The notes beneath the pieces were generated by a model. It was given only the letters and a program-made list of their open reading frames with translations, had not been told where the DNA came from and did not search any database. This document shows, one piece after another, positions 47,461-56,790 of a DNA stretch of 64,000 nt (its first letter is position 1; the number at the start of each line of letters is the position of its first letter). The stretch is from Truepera radiovictrix DSM 17093 (lineage in GTDB: Bacteria; Deinococcota; Deinococci; Deinococcales; Trueperaceae): the NCBI RefSeq assembly GCF_000092425.1, contig NC_014221.1, positions 2,485,001-2,549,000 on the forward strand. The letters run 5' to 3'. The position numbers and the translations under genes are program-made.

Positions 47461-48605
47461 TACGCCTCCCGGTAGAGCTGCCGCGCGATCACGATGCGCT
47501 GAATTTCGCTCGTGCCCTCGTAGATCTCGGTCACGCGGGCGTCTCTAAAGTAACGCTCGACGGGATAGTCTTTGGAGTAGCCGTAACCGCCCAAAACCTG
47601 CAGCGCCGCGTGGGTGACGAACGAGGCCGTTTCAGAAGCGAAGAGCTTGGCCATCGACGCCTCCTGGGTGACGCGGTAACCGTGGTCTTTAAGCCACGCG
47701 GCGCGCTGGGTGAGTAGCCGCGCGGCGTCGACGCGGGTCGCCATGTCGGCGAGCTTAAAGGCCACCCCCTGGTGCTCGCGGATGGGTTTGCCGAAGGTGC
47801 GGCGTTCGCCGGCGTAGGCCAGAGCCGCCTCGAGAGCGGCCCGGGCGATACCGACCGCCTGCGCCGCGATACCGATGCGCCCGCCGTCGAGCGACTCGAG
47901 CGCGATCACCAGCCCCTGCCCCTTGGGGCCGACGAGCGCGCCATCGGGCACGAAGCAGTCCTCGAAGATCACGCTCGTGGTCGTCGCCGCGTGCTGTCCG
48001 AGCTTCTCCTCGGGTTTGCCGAAGTGCATCCCCGGGGTGCCCTTGTCGACCACGAAGCACGACACCCCGCGCGGCCCCGCACTCGGATCGGTTTTGGCCA
48101 TCACCAGGTACACCTGCGCCTCGCCCCCCGAGGTGATCCAGGCTTTTGTCCCGGAGAGCACGTAGCCCCCTTCGACCTTGCGGGCGCGGGTGGTGATGGC
48201 AGCGGCGTCCGAACCGGCGTGCGGCTCCGAGAGGCAAAAGGCGCCGATCCACTCGCCCGAAGCGAGCTTGGGCAAGTAGCGCGCCTTTTGGGCTTCGGTG
48301 CCGTAGTGCACCAGCATGGTCTGCGGGAGGCCGCTGGTAACGCTCATGATGGTGCCGTGCGAGGCGTCGGCGGCGGAGATCTCCTCGAGCATCACCACGT
48401 AGTCGAGCGTCCCCAACCCTAGACCGCCGTAGCACTCGGGGGTGGTCATCCCTAGTAGGCCCAGCTCACCCATTTTGCGCAGCGTCGGCCAGGGAAAGCG
48501 CGGGTAGCGGTCGAGCTCGGCGGCGATGGGGGCGATCTCCTTTTGGGCAAAGTCGCGCACGGTGCGCTGCATCATGAGGAGGTCTTCGGAGAGGGCGAAC
48601 TCCAT
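47460..48605 (-). CDS. Acyl-CoA dehydrogenase (second copy)
   Basis: 381 aa. AFCLSEPHAGSDAAA, KAWITSGG and the C-terminal IYEGTSEIQRIVIARQLY with the catalytic Glu place it in the butyryl/short-chain acyl-CoA dehydrogenase group. It is not a recent duplicate of the first copy: similarity is at family level. First gene of a unit with the beta-repeat protein and probably the downstream dehydrogenase (75-nt gap). Confidence 0.94.
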   Translation of the reverse strand: MEFALSEDLLMMQRTVRDFAQKEIAPIAAELDRYPRFPWPTLRKMGELGLLGMTTPECYGGLGLGTLDYVVMLEEISAADASHGTIMSVTSGLPQTMLVHYGTEAQKARYLPKLASGEWIGAFCLSEPHAGSDAAAITTRARKVEGGYVLSGTKAWITSGGEAQVYLVMAKTDPSAGPRGVSCFVVDKGTPGMHFGKPEEKLGQHAATTTSVIFEDCFVPDGALVGPKGQGLVIALESLDGGRIGIAAQAVGIARAALEAALAYAGERRTFGKPIREHQGVAFKLADMATRVDAARLLTQRAAWLKDHGYRVTQEASMAKLFASETASFVTHAALQVLGGYGYSKDYPVERYFRDARVTEIYEGTSEIQRIVIARQLYREA

Positions 48606-48726
48606 TAAGCCAGCCCCGATGGTTTAAAACGAGCATGCTGATTGCAAGTCACCTCCTTAGCATAGCGCGCGACACACTTCTGAGGCGCTTAGAGCAACCC
48701 GTATACCGAAGGCCACACCCGTTTGC

Positions 48727-48755
48727 TTGACATCACTAGTTCAAGTTCATACGAT
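48727..48755 (+). promoter_or_regulatory. Strong promoter of the lipoprotein genes
   Basis: -35 TTGACA (48727-48732), 17 nt, -10 TACGAT (48750-48755). Expected start near 48762. AGAAAGGTGG follows at 48781-48790, a good ribosome site, leading to ATG 48796. Confidence 0.85.
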
Positions 48756-48795
48756 TTACTTGCGTCGTTACATCTTTACAAGAAAGGTGGTTGGT

Positions 48796-48849
48796 ATGCC
48801 CTTCGCCACCCCTAGGCCCCTCACCCTTTCGGTGCCTCAGCATGGTTGA
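48796..48849 (+). CDS. Possible 17-aa leader peptide before the lipoprotein
   Basis: ATG 48796 is placed 5 nt behind AAAGGTGG and encodes MPFATPRPLTLSVPQHG before TGA at 48847. Its stop overlaps the ATG at 48842 that opens the lipoprotein frame. It could serve translational coupling, or indicate that the annotated frame contains a frameshift. No signal of amino-acid control is apparent. Confidence 0.35.
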   Translation: MPFATPRPLTLSVPQHG

Positions 48850-49426
48850 GTGCCAGCGAGCAGTCACCGACCACGGCAGTGCAGCGCAACTGTGCCCACC
48901 GACCGCAACACCAGCGACAGCTCAAGGGGCGAAACGGGCGTCTTTCTCGTTTATAAAAAGTAGTGTCACGCTGCTCGTCCTGCTCCTCGGGGGGTGCGTC
49001 CAGCAGCCTCCGGGCACTATCCACTTGACCGTGTTCAACAATCCGAGCGTCGTCTCAGGTGACACTCCCGATCCGATGGCCTGTGCGGGCGGCGTCCAGG
49101 CCTCGCTTTCGATCGCGGGCGAGAGCGTCAAGACCTCACGCGTCAGACCGCTGGCGGTCGGGGAGGGTACGGCGCAGCTCGTCGTCCCCCCCTCCAAACG
49201 CCTTCAGTTCGGTATGACCCTCGTAACCGAGGCGTGGTGTTACGACGACGCAGGCGATGAGATCGGCCACGTCGAGGTCGCGAGGCCCCTGCGCTACGGG
49301 CACATCCCGGGGGTTTTGGTCCTATCGCCCCTCGCCGCCAAACCGACCTTCGGACCCGAAGCGGGGTGCGTCGCGCCGACCGCGCAGCGGGGGGTTGCGC
49401 TGTGCGTTCTCAGCGACCTCTACTAG
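48842..49426 (+). CDS. Lipoprotein of unknown function
   Basis: About 194 aa if translation starts at ATG 48842; TTG 48791 in the same frame lacks proper spacing to the ribosome site. The lipobox is LLGGC at the end of a hydrophobic run VTLLVLLLGGC, but 40 residues precede that run, unusually long. The mature part (IHLTVFNNPSVVSGDTPDP onward) looks like a beta-sandwich and has four further Cys. No family recognised. Exported and lipid-anchored by prediction. Confidence 0.6.
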   Translation: MVECQRAVTDHGSAAQLCPPTATPATAQGAKRASFSFIKSSVTLLVLLLGGCVQQPPGTIHLTVFNNPSVVSGDTPDPMACAGGVQASLSIAGESVKTSRVRPLAVGEGTAQLVVPPSKRLQFGMTLVTEAWCYDDAGDEIGHVEVARPLRYGHIPGVLVLSPLAAKPTFGPEAGCVAPTAQRGVALCVLSDLY

Positions 49427-49482
49427 GTTCGCACCCGAACCCGTTCAGAACGGCGCCGCGACGCGTTTAGAAAGAGGCGATC

Positions 49483-50124
49483 ATGCGTTACCGGAGTGCG
49501 TTGCTGCTCACCCTCCTGCTCCTTGTCGGCGGATGCCGCCGGAACCCGCCGCCCGAACCCCCACTGCCGCCCGAACCCACGCCTCGGGGGCTCAGCGCCA
49601 TCGAGGGGCGGTTGGAGGGTTGGACGCTAGGCCGCGCTTTGATCACCCTGACGGGCGGTTACGCTGTCCAGGGCGACGGCCAGACGACGACGCTGACCCT
49701 CATGGAGCCCACCTACACCGGCGACATCGCGGAGGACGGGGCGTTCTCCGTCGACCTGAGCGGCCCCGTCGCCGAAGGGGCGCTGTTCGCGCTCGGCTGC
49801 ACCGCAGACGCGCCAGACGTTGCGGTTCTCCTTATCGGCCTCGTCAGCCAAACAGACCCTATCGCGTCCTTGGACGACATCATCGCAGACGTCACCCTGC
49901 GGCCCGACCCCGAGTTGTTCCCCACGGCGATGTGGGTATACGCCAAAGGCGCCTACCGCTACAGCGGCGCCTGCGACAGCGGGGAAAACCTGCTGAGTTT
50001 GACGGAAGTCGAGCTCGAGCTCGTCGCCGGTTGGAACGCGGTCATCGTGGAGCGCCTGACCTTCGGCGCGCGCATGCGCAGCGCCGACATTCCCGAAAGC
50101 TACCGCTGGCAACCCGCGTACTGA
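49483..50124 (+). CDS. Lipoprotein of unknown function
   Basis: 213 aa, ATG with AAAGAGGCGATC upstream. Signal MRYRSALLLTLLLLVGGC with lipobox VGGC, then a Pro-rich linker (PPPEPPLPPEPTP) and a globular beta-rich part with two Cys (ALGC, SGAC). Likely anchored in the cell envelope. Same strand as the preceding lipoprotein, 56 nt apart, so possibly one operon. Not recognised. Confidence 0.75.
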   Translation: MRYRSALLLTLLLLVGGCRRNPPPEPPLPPEPTPRGLSAIEGRLEGWTLGRALITLTGGYAVQGDGQTTTLTLMEPTYTGDIAEDGAFSVDLSGPVAEGALFALGCTADAPDVAVLLIGLVSQTDPIASLDDIIADVTLRPDPELFPTAMWVYAKGAYRYSGACDSGENLLSLTEVELELVAGWNAVIVERLTFGARMRSADIPESYRWQPAY

Positions 50125-50152
50125 CGCGTCCTCAACCGAGCTGCACGTCGAC

Positions 50153-50177
50153 GGGGGCGGCCTGAGGCGCCGCCCCC
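50153..50177. terminator. GC-rich hairpin after the lipoprotein genes
   Basis: GGGGGCGGC (50153-50161) pairs with GCCGCCCCC (50169-50177) around CTGAGGC; followed by TTGAGG, so no proper T-tract. It separates the lipoprotein genes from the convergent DUF4870 gene. Confidence 0.5.
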
Positions 50178-50252
50178 TTGAGGTCTACAACCAAGCCGCA
50201 GATACGGAGACCAGTAGGACCGACGCCCCATCGATAGGCTCGCTCTTTGGCG

Positions 50253-50705
50253 CTAGAGCAGCCGCAGCGTCAGCGGGTAGCGGTAGCGCTCGCCGCTCGA
50301 GGCGCGCACCGCCGCGACGACGGGCAGCACGAGCGACCCCACGACGAGCGCGAGCAGCGCCAGCGCGACCAGCGCGAGCCCCTCGGCGCTCCCCCCGATA
50401 AGCGCGGCGACGCCGAGCACACTGAGCCCGACGAGATAGATGAGCGCCGAGAGGCCGAAGTTGAGCGCCTCCAGAGCCTGCGCGTCGCCGAAGGCGCTCT
50501 CGCCGCGCCTCAAAAGCCACACCGCGAGCGGGCCGACGGCGCTCGGCAGCCCCAGAAAGACGACGTACAACGAGAGGTGCGCCAGGATGCCCCAACGCAC
50601 CTCGTCGGGTGTCGGTGAAAGGGGCGTCGGCGCCCCCGTAAGGTCGGCTTGCGTCTCGTCCACGATGCTCCTGCGCTCCCGCTGGTTTGGGTTTAGCCTC
50701 TTCAT
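50253..50705 (-). CDS. DUF4870-type membrane protein
   Basis: 150 aa with three membrane helices. The pattern WGILAHLSLYVVFLGLPS, GPLAVWLLRRGES and QALEALNFGLSALIYL matches the DUF4870 family (small membrane proteins of unknown role). N-terminal 30 residues are hydrophilic. Stand-alone gene. Confidence 0.85.
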   Translation of the reverse strand: MKRLNPNQRERRSIVDETQADLTGAPTPLSPTPDEVRWGILAHLSLYVVFLGLPSAVGPLAVWLLRRGESAFGDAQALEALNFGLSALIYLVGLSVLGVAALIGGSAEGLALVALALLALVVGSLVLPVVAAVRASSGERYRYPLTLRLL

Positions 50706-50749
50706 GCAGCACGCAACGGGGCTTCACGTCCCCCCCTTAGAGTACCCCT

Positions 50750-51316
50750 ATGATGCTCGGACTTCTCGTCGCCCTCTTCGCCAACCTCATCGCGCTGCCC
50801 AGCGCCGACACCGCCCTCAGCTTCGAGCTCGAGCTCCTCTTAAACGGCCAGCCCATCCACTGGGACTCCGGCGAACGGGCGCGGCGCAACGGCAACCGCT
50901 TCCGCGTCGAGGACCCGGAGGTGCCCCTGGAGGTCTTTTTCGAGGGCGGCGTGCTCACGCTCGACCTCGCCGACTACGGCACCTTTAGCCGGCCGCACGT
51001 GCTCGGCGTCCGTTATCAGCGCCTCGGTGACCCCACGAGCTTCGGCGCGACCGTCTACCACGACCCGGAAAACCCCGCGCAGGTCATCCGCTTCGAGGGT
51101 GAGCGGGTGCGGGGCGGCGACTTGGAGCTCACGGGGGTGCCCGCCCAGAACCCCTTCACCCGCTCCCAAGAGGGCGTCGAGGCCTCGGGGACGGTCGAGG
51201 TGCGCGCCGAGGACGCGGCGGGAAACGCGGGGAGCACGATCACGCTCGACCTAGACAGCGCGCTCTTTGCGGGCCTCGAGCGCTTCAACCTGCGCGTGCA
51301 GCTGACGCCGCAGTAG
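50750..51316 (+). CDS. Secreted protein of unknown function
   Basis: 188 aa, N-terminal hydrophobic signal (MMLGLLVALFANLIALPSA). The rest is strand-rich with no Cys and no recognised family (ELELLLNGQPIHWDSGERA, VLGVRYQRLGDPTSFGATVY). Leaderless: TAGAGT (50738-50743) is 6 nt before ATG. Divergent from the DUF4870 gene with only 44 nt between, so their promoters overlap. Confidence 0.7.
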   Translation: MMLGLLVALFANLIALPSADTALSFELELLLNGQPIHWDSGERARRNGNRFRVEDPEVPLEVFFEGGVLTLDLADYGTFSRPHVLGVRYQRLGDPTSFGATVYHDPENPAQVIRFEGERVRGGDLELTGVPAQNPFTRSQEGVEASGTVEVRAEDAAGNAGSTITLDLDSALFAGLERFNLRVQLTPQ

Positions 51317-51336
51317 CCTTAGTAGCACCCCGGCAG

Positions 51337-51372
51337 ACCGCCCCGCTCCGGAGGCTTGGAAAGCGGGGCGGT
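51337..51372 (+). terminator. Hairpin between the secreted-protein gene and the trp leader
   Basis: ACCGCCCCGCT (51337-51347) and AGCGGGGCGGT (51362-51372) are perfect 11-bp arms with a 14-nt loop, followed by TTGCC. It ends the upstream gene. The -35 of the trp promoter (TTGGAA, 51356-51361) lies in its loop, so the two elements overlap. Confidence 0.6.
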
Positions 51373-51384
51373 TTGCCGTAGACT
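51356..51384 (+). promoter_or_regulatory. Promoter of the trpBA unit
   Basis: -35 TTGGAA (51356-51361), 17 nt, -10 TAGACT (51379-51384). The leader peptide ATG follows after 6 nt, so the message is expected to be leaderless. Confidence 0.65.
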
Positions 51385-51390
51385 GCAACC

Positions 51391-51495
51391 ATGACGACCC
51401 GGGCGCCCCGTACCCCCCGCCGCCTCGGTGGCGCGCGGCCGCGCGTGCGCACGCCCCGGGCCTTTAAGTGGCACCACCAGCGGTGGCGTCTTTAG
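51391..51495 (+). CDS. Candidate trp leader peptide (attenuator)
   Basis: 34-aa ORF starting at ATG 51391: basic N-terminal part and C-terminal AFKWHHQRWRL before TAG, with two Trp codons close to the stop. CCACC/GGTGG (in 51473-51486) can form a hairpin over the Trp codons, followed by GTCTTT. This is the layout of ribosome-mediated attenuation: ribosome stalling at Trp codons changes downstream folding. The gene behind is trpB, 51 nt after the stop. Confidence 0.55.
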   Translation: MTTRAPRTPRRLGGARPRVRTPRAFKWHHQRWRL

Positions 51496-51546
51496 CGGCG
51501 ACCCCACGCGACCCCCAACCCACACCCCGCACAGCCTGGAGGCAGC

Positions 51547-53557
<2,011 letters not shown>

Positions 53558-53590
53558 GTCGCCTGGTGCGGTCGCAACCCCCAGCACCTC

Positions 53591-53632
53591 AAAAGACGCC
53601 CCGGGTTCGGGAGAACCCCGGGGCGTCTTTTG
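53591..53632. terminator. Strong bidirectional terminator after trpA
   Basis: AAAAGACGCCCCGGG (53591-53605) pairs with CCCGGGGCGTCTTTT, leaving a loop of about 12 nt, with A- and T-tails. Shared by trpBA and the convergent rlpA. Confidence 0.93.
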
Positions 53633-53643
53633 GCAAGAGCGGT

Positions 53644-54240
53644 CTAGAGCGCCGAGATGACCTCGACCTCGAGCTCGGTGAGGTCGAGCGCTTCAAAGAG
53701 CGCTCTGGGGAGCAGCAGGTCGACATCCTCGGTTTCGGGGACGCGCCCGACGACGCGGAGTAGGAGCGGCTCTTGCGCCGCGCCCCGCAACAGCAGCAGC
53801 TCGCCGGGGCGGTGGAGGCGCGACAGCACGTCGTAGCCGTCGACCTCGCTGCTCATCTGCACCCGCCAACTCGCCGCCGGCATGTCGCTCAAAAGCTCTA
53901 AGCGCACGGGCGCCGTACCGCTGCCGATCATGTCGATGCGCTCGGCGGCGGCGCGCGAGAGGTCGATGATGCGCCCGCCGACGAAGGGGCCGCGGTCGTT
54001 GATGCGCACGACCACGGCGAGACCGTTGTTCAGGTTGGTGACCCGCACGAGCGTGTCAAAAGGAAGGGTCTGATGGGCGGCGGTCAGGAGGCTCGAGTCG
54101 AACACCTCGCCGTTAGCCGTGAGGCGCCCCTCGAAGCCGGGGCCGTACCACGAGGCGATCCCTTCGGCGGCGTTGGGGACGCGGCTCAGCGCCGGGGCGC
54201 AGGCCGTTAGGCAGAGCGCGAGAAGGAGCAAGGGGCGCAT
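53644..54240 (-). CDS. rlpA: RlpA-like septal/cell-wall lipoprotein
   Basis: 198 aa. Lipobox LTAC at residues 11-14, then the double-psi beta-barrel: [28 protein letters not shown] and [18 protein letters not shown], which hold the catalytic Asp/His type residues of lytic transglycosylases acting on naked glycans. No SPOR domain is present. Leaderless: TAGACT (54251-54246) is 5 nt before ATG. Confidence 0.88.
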   Translation of the reverse strand: MRPLLLLALCLTACAPALSRVPNAAEGIASWYGPGFEGRLTANGEVFDSSLLTAAHQTLPFDTLVRVTNLNNGLAVVVRINDRGPFVGGRIIDLSRAAAERIDMIGSGTAPVRLELLSDMPAASWRVQMSSEVDGYDVLSRLHRPGELLLLRGAAQEPLLLRVVGRVPETEDVDLLLPRALFEALDLTELEVEVISAL

Positions 54241-54276
54241 ACCCCAGTCTAACCCCTGTCAGCGGGGCGAGCCGCA

Positions 54277-54597
54277 CTAGCCGCGGCTCGCGAGCTCCTG
54301 CTGACAGATGATGAACGCCTCGTAGTCCTCGATGCGCGCGCGGCCCGCCGTGATGGCCTGTTCACAGCGGCGTAGGGTGTCGCGCAGCTCGCGGGTCGGG
54401 AGGTAAGGTGCGCGTTCGCTCAGGTCGCCCTGCGGGGCAGCGGTCGCGGAAGCGTCGGGGGTGGGCTCGGCGGTGCCCAGGCGAGCACCCGAGCCCCCCC
54501 AGGTCGTTTCGGCGCGGGGCGTGACCTGGCGGAGGCGTTCGCGGTAGGAGGGGGGGGAGAACATCAGCCGGTTGAGGTAACGCGAGCGGTAGACCAT
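54277..54597 (-). CDS. Unknown 106-aa protein
   Basis: From ATG 54597 with GGGAGG about 10 nt upstream. Starts MVYRSRYLNRLMFSPPSYRE; middle is low complexity; C-terminus is a helical pair (RELRDTLRRCEQAITAGRA, IEDYEAFIICQQELASRG) with two Cys. No family recognised; cytoplasmic by prediction. Weak evidence but good codon use. Confidence 0.5.
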   Translation of the reverse strand: MVYRSRYLNRLMFSPPSYRERLRQVTPRAETTWGGSGARLGTAEPTPDASATAAPQGDLSERAPYLPTRELRDTLRRCEQAITAGRARIEDYEAFIICQQELASRG

Positions 54598-54829
54598 GGG
54601 CGTTGCGACCTCCCTGACGTTAACGCGGACCGCCGCAGTGGCGGGGCACCCTACCGCCCCCATGCACCTTCTGCGGGCCGCTTTCGGTCGCCTCCTCCTT
54701 TCACCGTGAGCATTGTGTCGGCCTAAGCTTAAGTGAGCCTTAAGGGGGGCTACCGATGATGAGCCTACCGGGGGGTGCTTGCGGTCAACTTGCGACGGCC
54801 CGCTCCGACGGGTGGGCTATGCTGACGCC

Positions 54830-55606
54830 ATGACCGACAGCCACTGCCACCTCACCGCGTGCGCCGACCCCGACGCGGCCGCCTCACCGGAGCTGCGCGC
54901 GCTGATCACCGTCGGCACCGACCTCCAGGACGCCGAGCGCGCGCTCGAGCTCGCCGAACGCCACCCCAACGTCTGGGTCGCGCTCGGCCACCACCCCAAC
55001 GACGCCCACAGCGCCACCCCAACAGCGCGCCGCCAGCTCGCCGCGCTCGTGACGCACCCCAAAGTCGTCGGGGTCGGCGAGACGGGTTTCGACACCTATT
55101 GGCACAGCTCCCCCTTGGGGGAGCAACGCGAGCTGTTTTTCTGGCACGCCGAGCTCGCCGCAGCCCACGCCAAAGCGCTCGTCTTGCACGTGCGCGACGA
55201 GTCGGGGGGGGAGACGGCGTCACGAGAGGCCGCGCGCTGCCTCGCCGAAGCGGGGCTCGCGGGGGGGATCTTGCACTGCTTTAACGGCCACCCGGAGCTC
55301 CTCGAGACCGGCCTGGAGCTCGGCTGGTACGTCTCATTTGCAGGCAACCTCACCTACAAAAACGCCGCTAGGTTGCGCGAGGTCGCCGCGCAGGTGCCCG
55401 CGGAGCGGCTGCTCGTCGAGACCGACAGCCCCTACCTGACCCCCCAACCCAGGCGCGGCGAACGCAACGTGCCGCACAACGTCCGTTACACGGCGATGAC
55501 CCTCGCCCAGGTGCGCGGGGTCACGCTGGAGGCGCTCGAGCGCCTCACCGACGACAACGCCGCGCGCGTTTACGGGCTCGCTGCGGGGGCGCCTACGGCG
55601 ACTTGA
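54830..55606 (+). CDS. tatD: TatD family metal-dependent deoxyribonuclease
   Basis: 258 aa from ATG 54830; leaderless, with TATGCT (54818-54823) 6 nt before. Metal-binding TDSHCHL at the start, GETGFD, VLHVRD, HCFNG and ETDSPYL complete the amidohydrolase-type TatD pattern. Acts as 3'-5' DNA exonuclease in repair or degradation. Confidence 0.93.
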   Translation: MTDSHCHLTACADPDAAASPELRALITVGTDLQDAERALELAERHPNVWVALGHHPNDAHSATPTARRQLAALVTHPKVVGVGETGFDTYWHSSPLGEQRELFFWHAELAAAHAKALVLHVRDESGGETASREAARCLAEAGLAGGILHCFNGHPELLETGLELGWYVSFAGNLTYKNAARLREVAAQVPAERLLVETDSPYLTPQPRRGERNVPHNVRYTAMTLAQVRGVTLEALERLTDDNAARVYGLAAGAPTAT

Positions 55607-56015
55607 GCGGCGCCCCCCCCCAACGCACCCCGCGCGCCGCTTGGCGCCGCGTGGGCGGTTGATCGTAACGCAGCAGCTCGGCGAGGCGGCGCCGTGAGAC
55701 GGCGTGATGGGGTTTTTCGGGGATAAACGCCGTCACGACGTCGACCCAGCGCGGGCGGGCGTACTCGAGCACCACGTGCAAGGGGATCTGCACCTGCGGG
55801 CTGGGGTGGATGTAGCCGAGTACCAACAGCCTCTCGTCTTCGGTGTAGCGCACCAGTTCGTGACCGAAGAGCGCGGCGGCGACGACGTCTTTTTCGGCGA
55901 AGCCTTCACAGGCAGCGTGTTTGAGCGCGTGGGGACCGAGGCGGTAGCGGCCGTCCCGAAAGAGCGGGCGAAGCTCCTCGAGCGTCCGGACGCGCCTCCT
56001 CGTGGTGTGCGACAT
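55593..56015 (-). CDS. DUF4258-like RelE-fold protein
   Basis: 140 aa from ATG 56015 (CCGGAGGAAGCC upstream). RLGPHALKHAACEGFAEKDV, followed by LVRYTEDERLLVLGYI and HVVLEY resembles DUF4258 proteins, a branch of the RelE-like fold. No antitoxin gene is beside it. Convergent with tatD and overlapping its end by 14 bp. Confidence 0.5.
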   Translation of the reverse strand: MSHTTRRRVRTLEELRPLFRDGRYRLGPHALKHAACEGFAEKDVVAAALFGHELVRYTEDERLLVLGYIHPSPQVQIPLHVVLEYARPRWVDVVTAFIPEKPHHAVSRRRLAELLRYDQPPTRRQAARGVRWGGAPLKSP

Positions 56016-56400
56016 GGCTTCCTCCGGGTGAGAACAGAGCGCTGCGGTGGCGCGAGCGTGTTCCAAGCGGATGCCCCGTCGGGGCCGCGGGGGGCGCGCC
56101 CCCGCGAGAGGCGCAGGTGCGCCCGGGGGAAATGTCAGGGTTACATGGTTTTAGGCTACCACGCGCGCGCGCCAGGTACGCCAAGCGGGGCACCAAACCA
56201 GCGCCACGCCCCCGGTCGCCCACTGTGAAGTTTTTGATTTTACGTTCTAAACGAACCCGGCCGCCCCCCTCCTGCACCCCGAGGTTCACGTCTGCAACGC
56301 CTTTCGTGGGGTTGCAGCCGTCCGCTTGGGGGGGTTTTGGTGAGGGCCGTACCACCAGGGGCCGGTACAGCTGCTTCTGGCCCCCCAGCCCCCGAGACCC

Positions 56401-56487
56401 TATGCTGAGGGCAACGGCACCGCCTTGGCCGGTTGCGCCGTACTCCCTCGCGGAGGCCCTGTAGGTGGGGACCTACAGGGTTTTTTG
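56401..56487 (+). ncRNA. Candidate small RNA with own terminator, in a 530-bp gene-free region
   Basis: TATGCT at 56401-56406 can serve as a -10; the following 75 nt fold into GGCAAC/GTTGC-type and CTCCCTCGCGGAG hairpins and end in a strong intrinsic terminator: CCTGTAGGT (56458-56466) with ACCTACAGG (56471-56479) and GTTTTTT. No gene precedes the terminator on this strand, which points to a short RNA. No known RNA family is recognised. 56016-56400 contains an AT-rich patch near 56226-56250 and nothing else that can be named. Confidence 0.45.
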
Positions 56488-56547
56488 CGCTAGCAAAAGC
56501 GGCGCCGGACGACCCTCGGCGCCGCCCCGGCGGCTTAGACTCGGTCC

Positions 56548-56790
56548 GTGGAGACGATGATCCTCTTTTACGAGTGTGCGGGCCCGGAGGCGCGAGGGCG
56601 CCTGGAGGCGCTCCAGACGAGGCTCGCCGAAGGCGAGGGCTACGTGGCGGGCACGCTCTTGCAGAGCGCGGACCAGCCCGAACTCTACCTCCTGACGAGC
56701 ACCTGGCGGGCAAACGGGGCGCCGCAGGCAGCGCCGGAGGGGGTCAAGGTGTGGCGCTTTCGCCCCGTAGCCCCGGAGGGGGGAGCGTGA
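56548..56790 (+). CDS. Small protein, antibiotic-biosynthesis-monooxygenase-like
   Basis: 80 aa; leaderless GTG, 6 nt after TAGACT (56536-56541). ILFYECAGPEARGRLEALQT followed by LYLLTSTWRAN resembles the ferredoxin-like ABM/EthD fold, but identity is low. Its stop overlaps the next start by 4 nt, so it is coupled to the alpha/beta hydrolase. Confidence 0.5.
   Translation: METMILFYECAGPEARGRLEALQTRLAEGEGYVAGTLLQSADQPELYLLTSTWRANGAPQAAPEGVKVWRFRPVAPEGGA

Noticed and set aside
51460-51500. Trp-specific T-box before trpB (AAGTGGCACC, with a TGGC bulge that would fit the GCCA end of tRNA-Trp)
   Set aside because: The two antiterminator helices seen at ileS cannot be formed here without gaps, and no Stem I is visible; a leader-peptide attenuator fits better.
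56433-56786. N-terminal extension of the alpha/beta hydrolase
   Set aside because: It crosses an intrinsic terminator and overlaps the 80-aa gene in another frame; GTG 56787 overlaps the previous stop as GTGA and starts the conserved fold.
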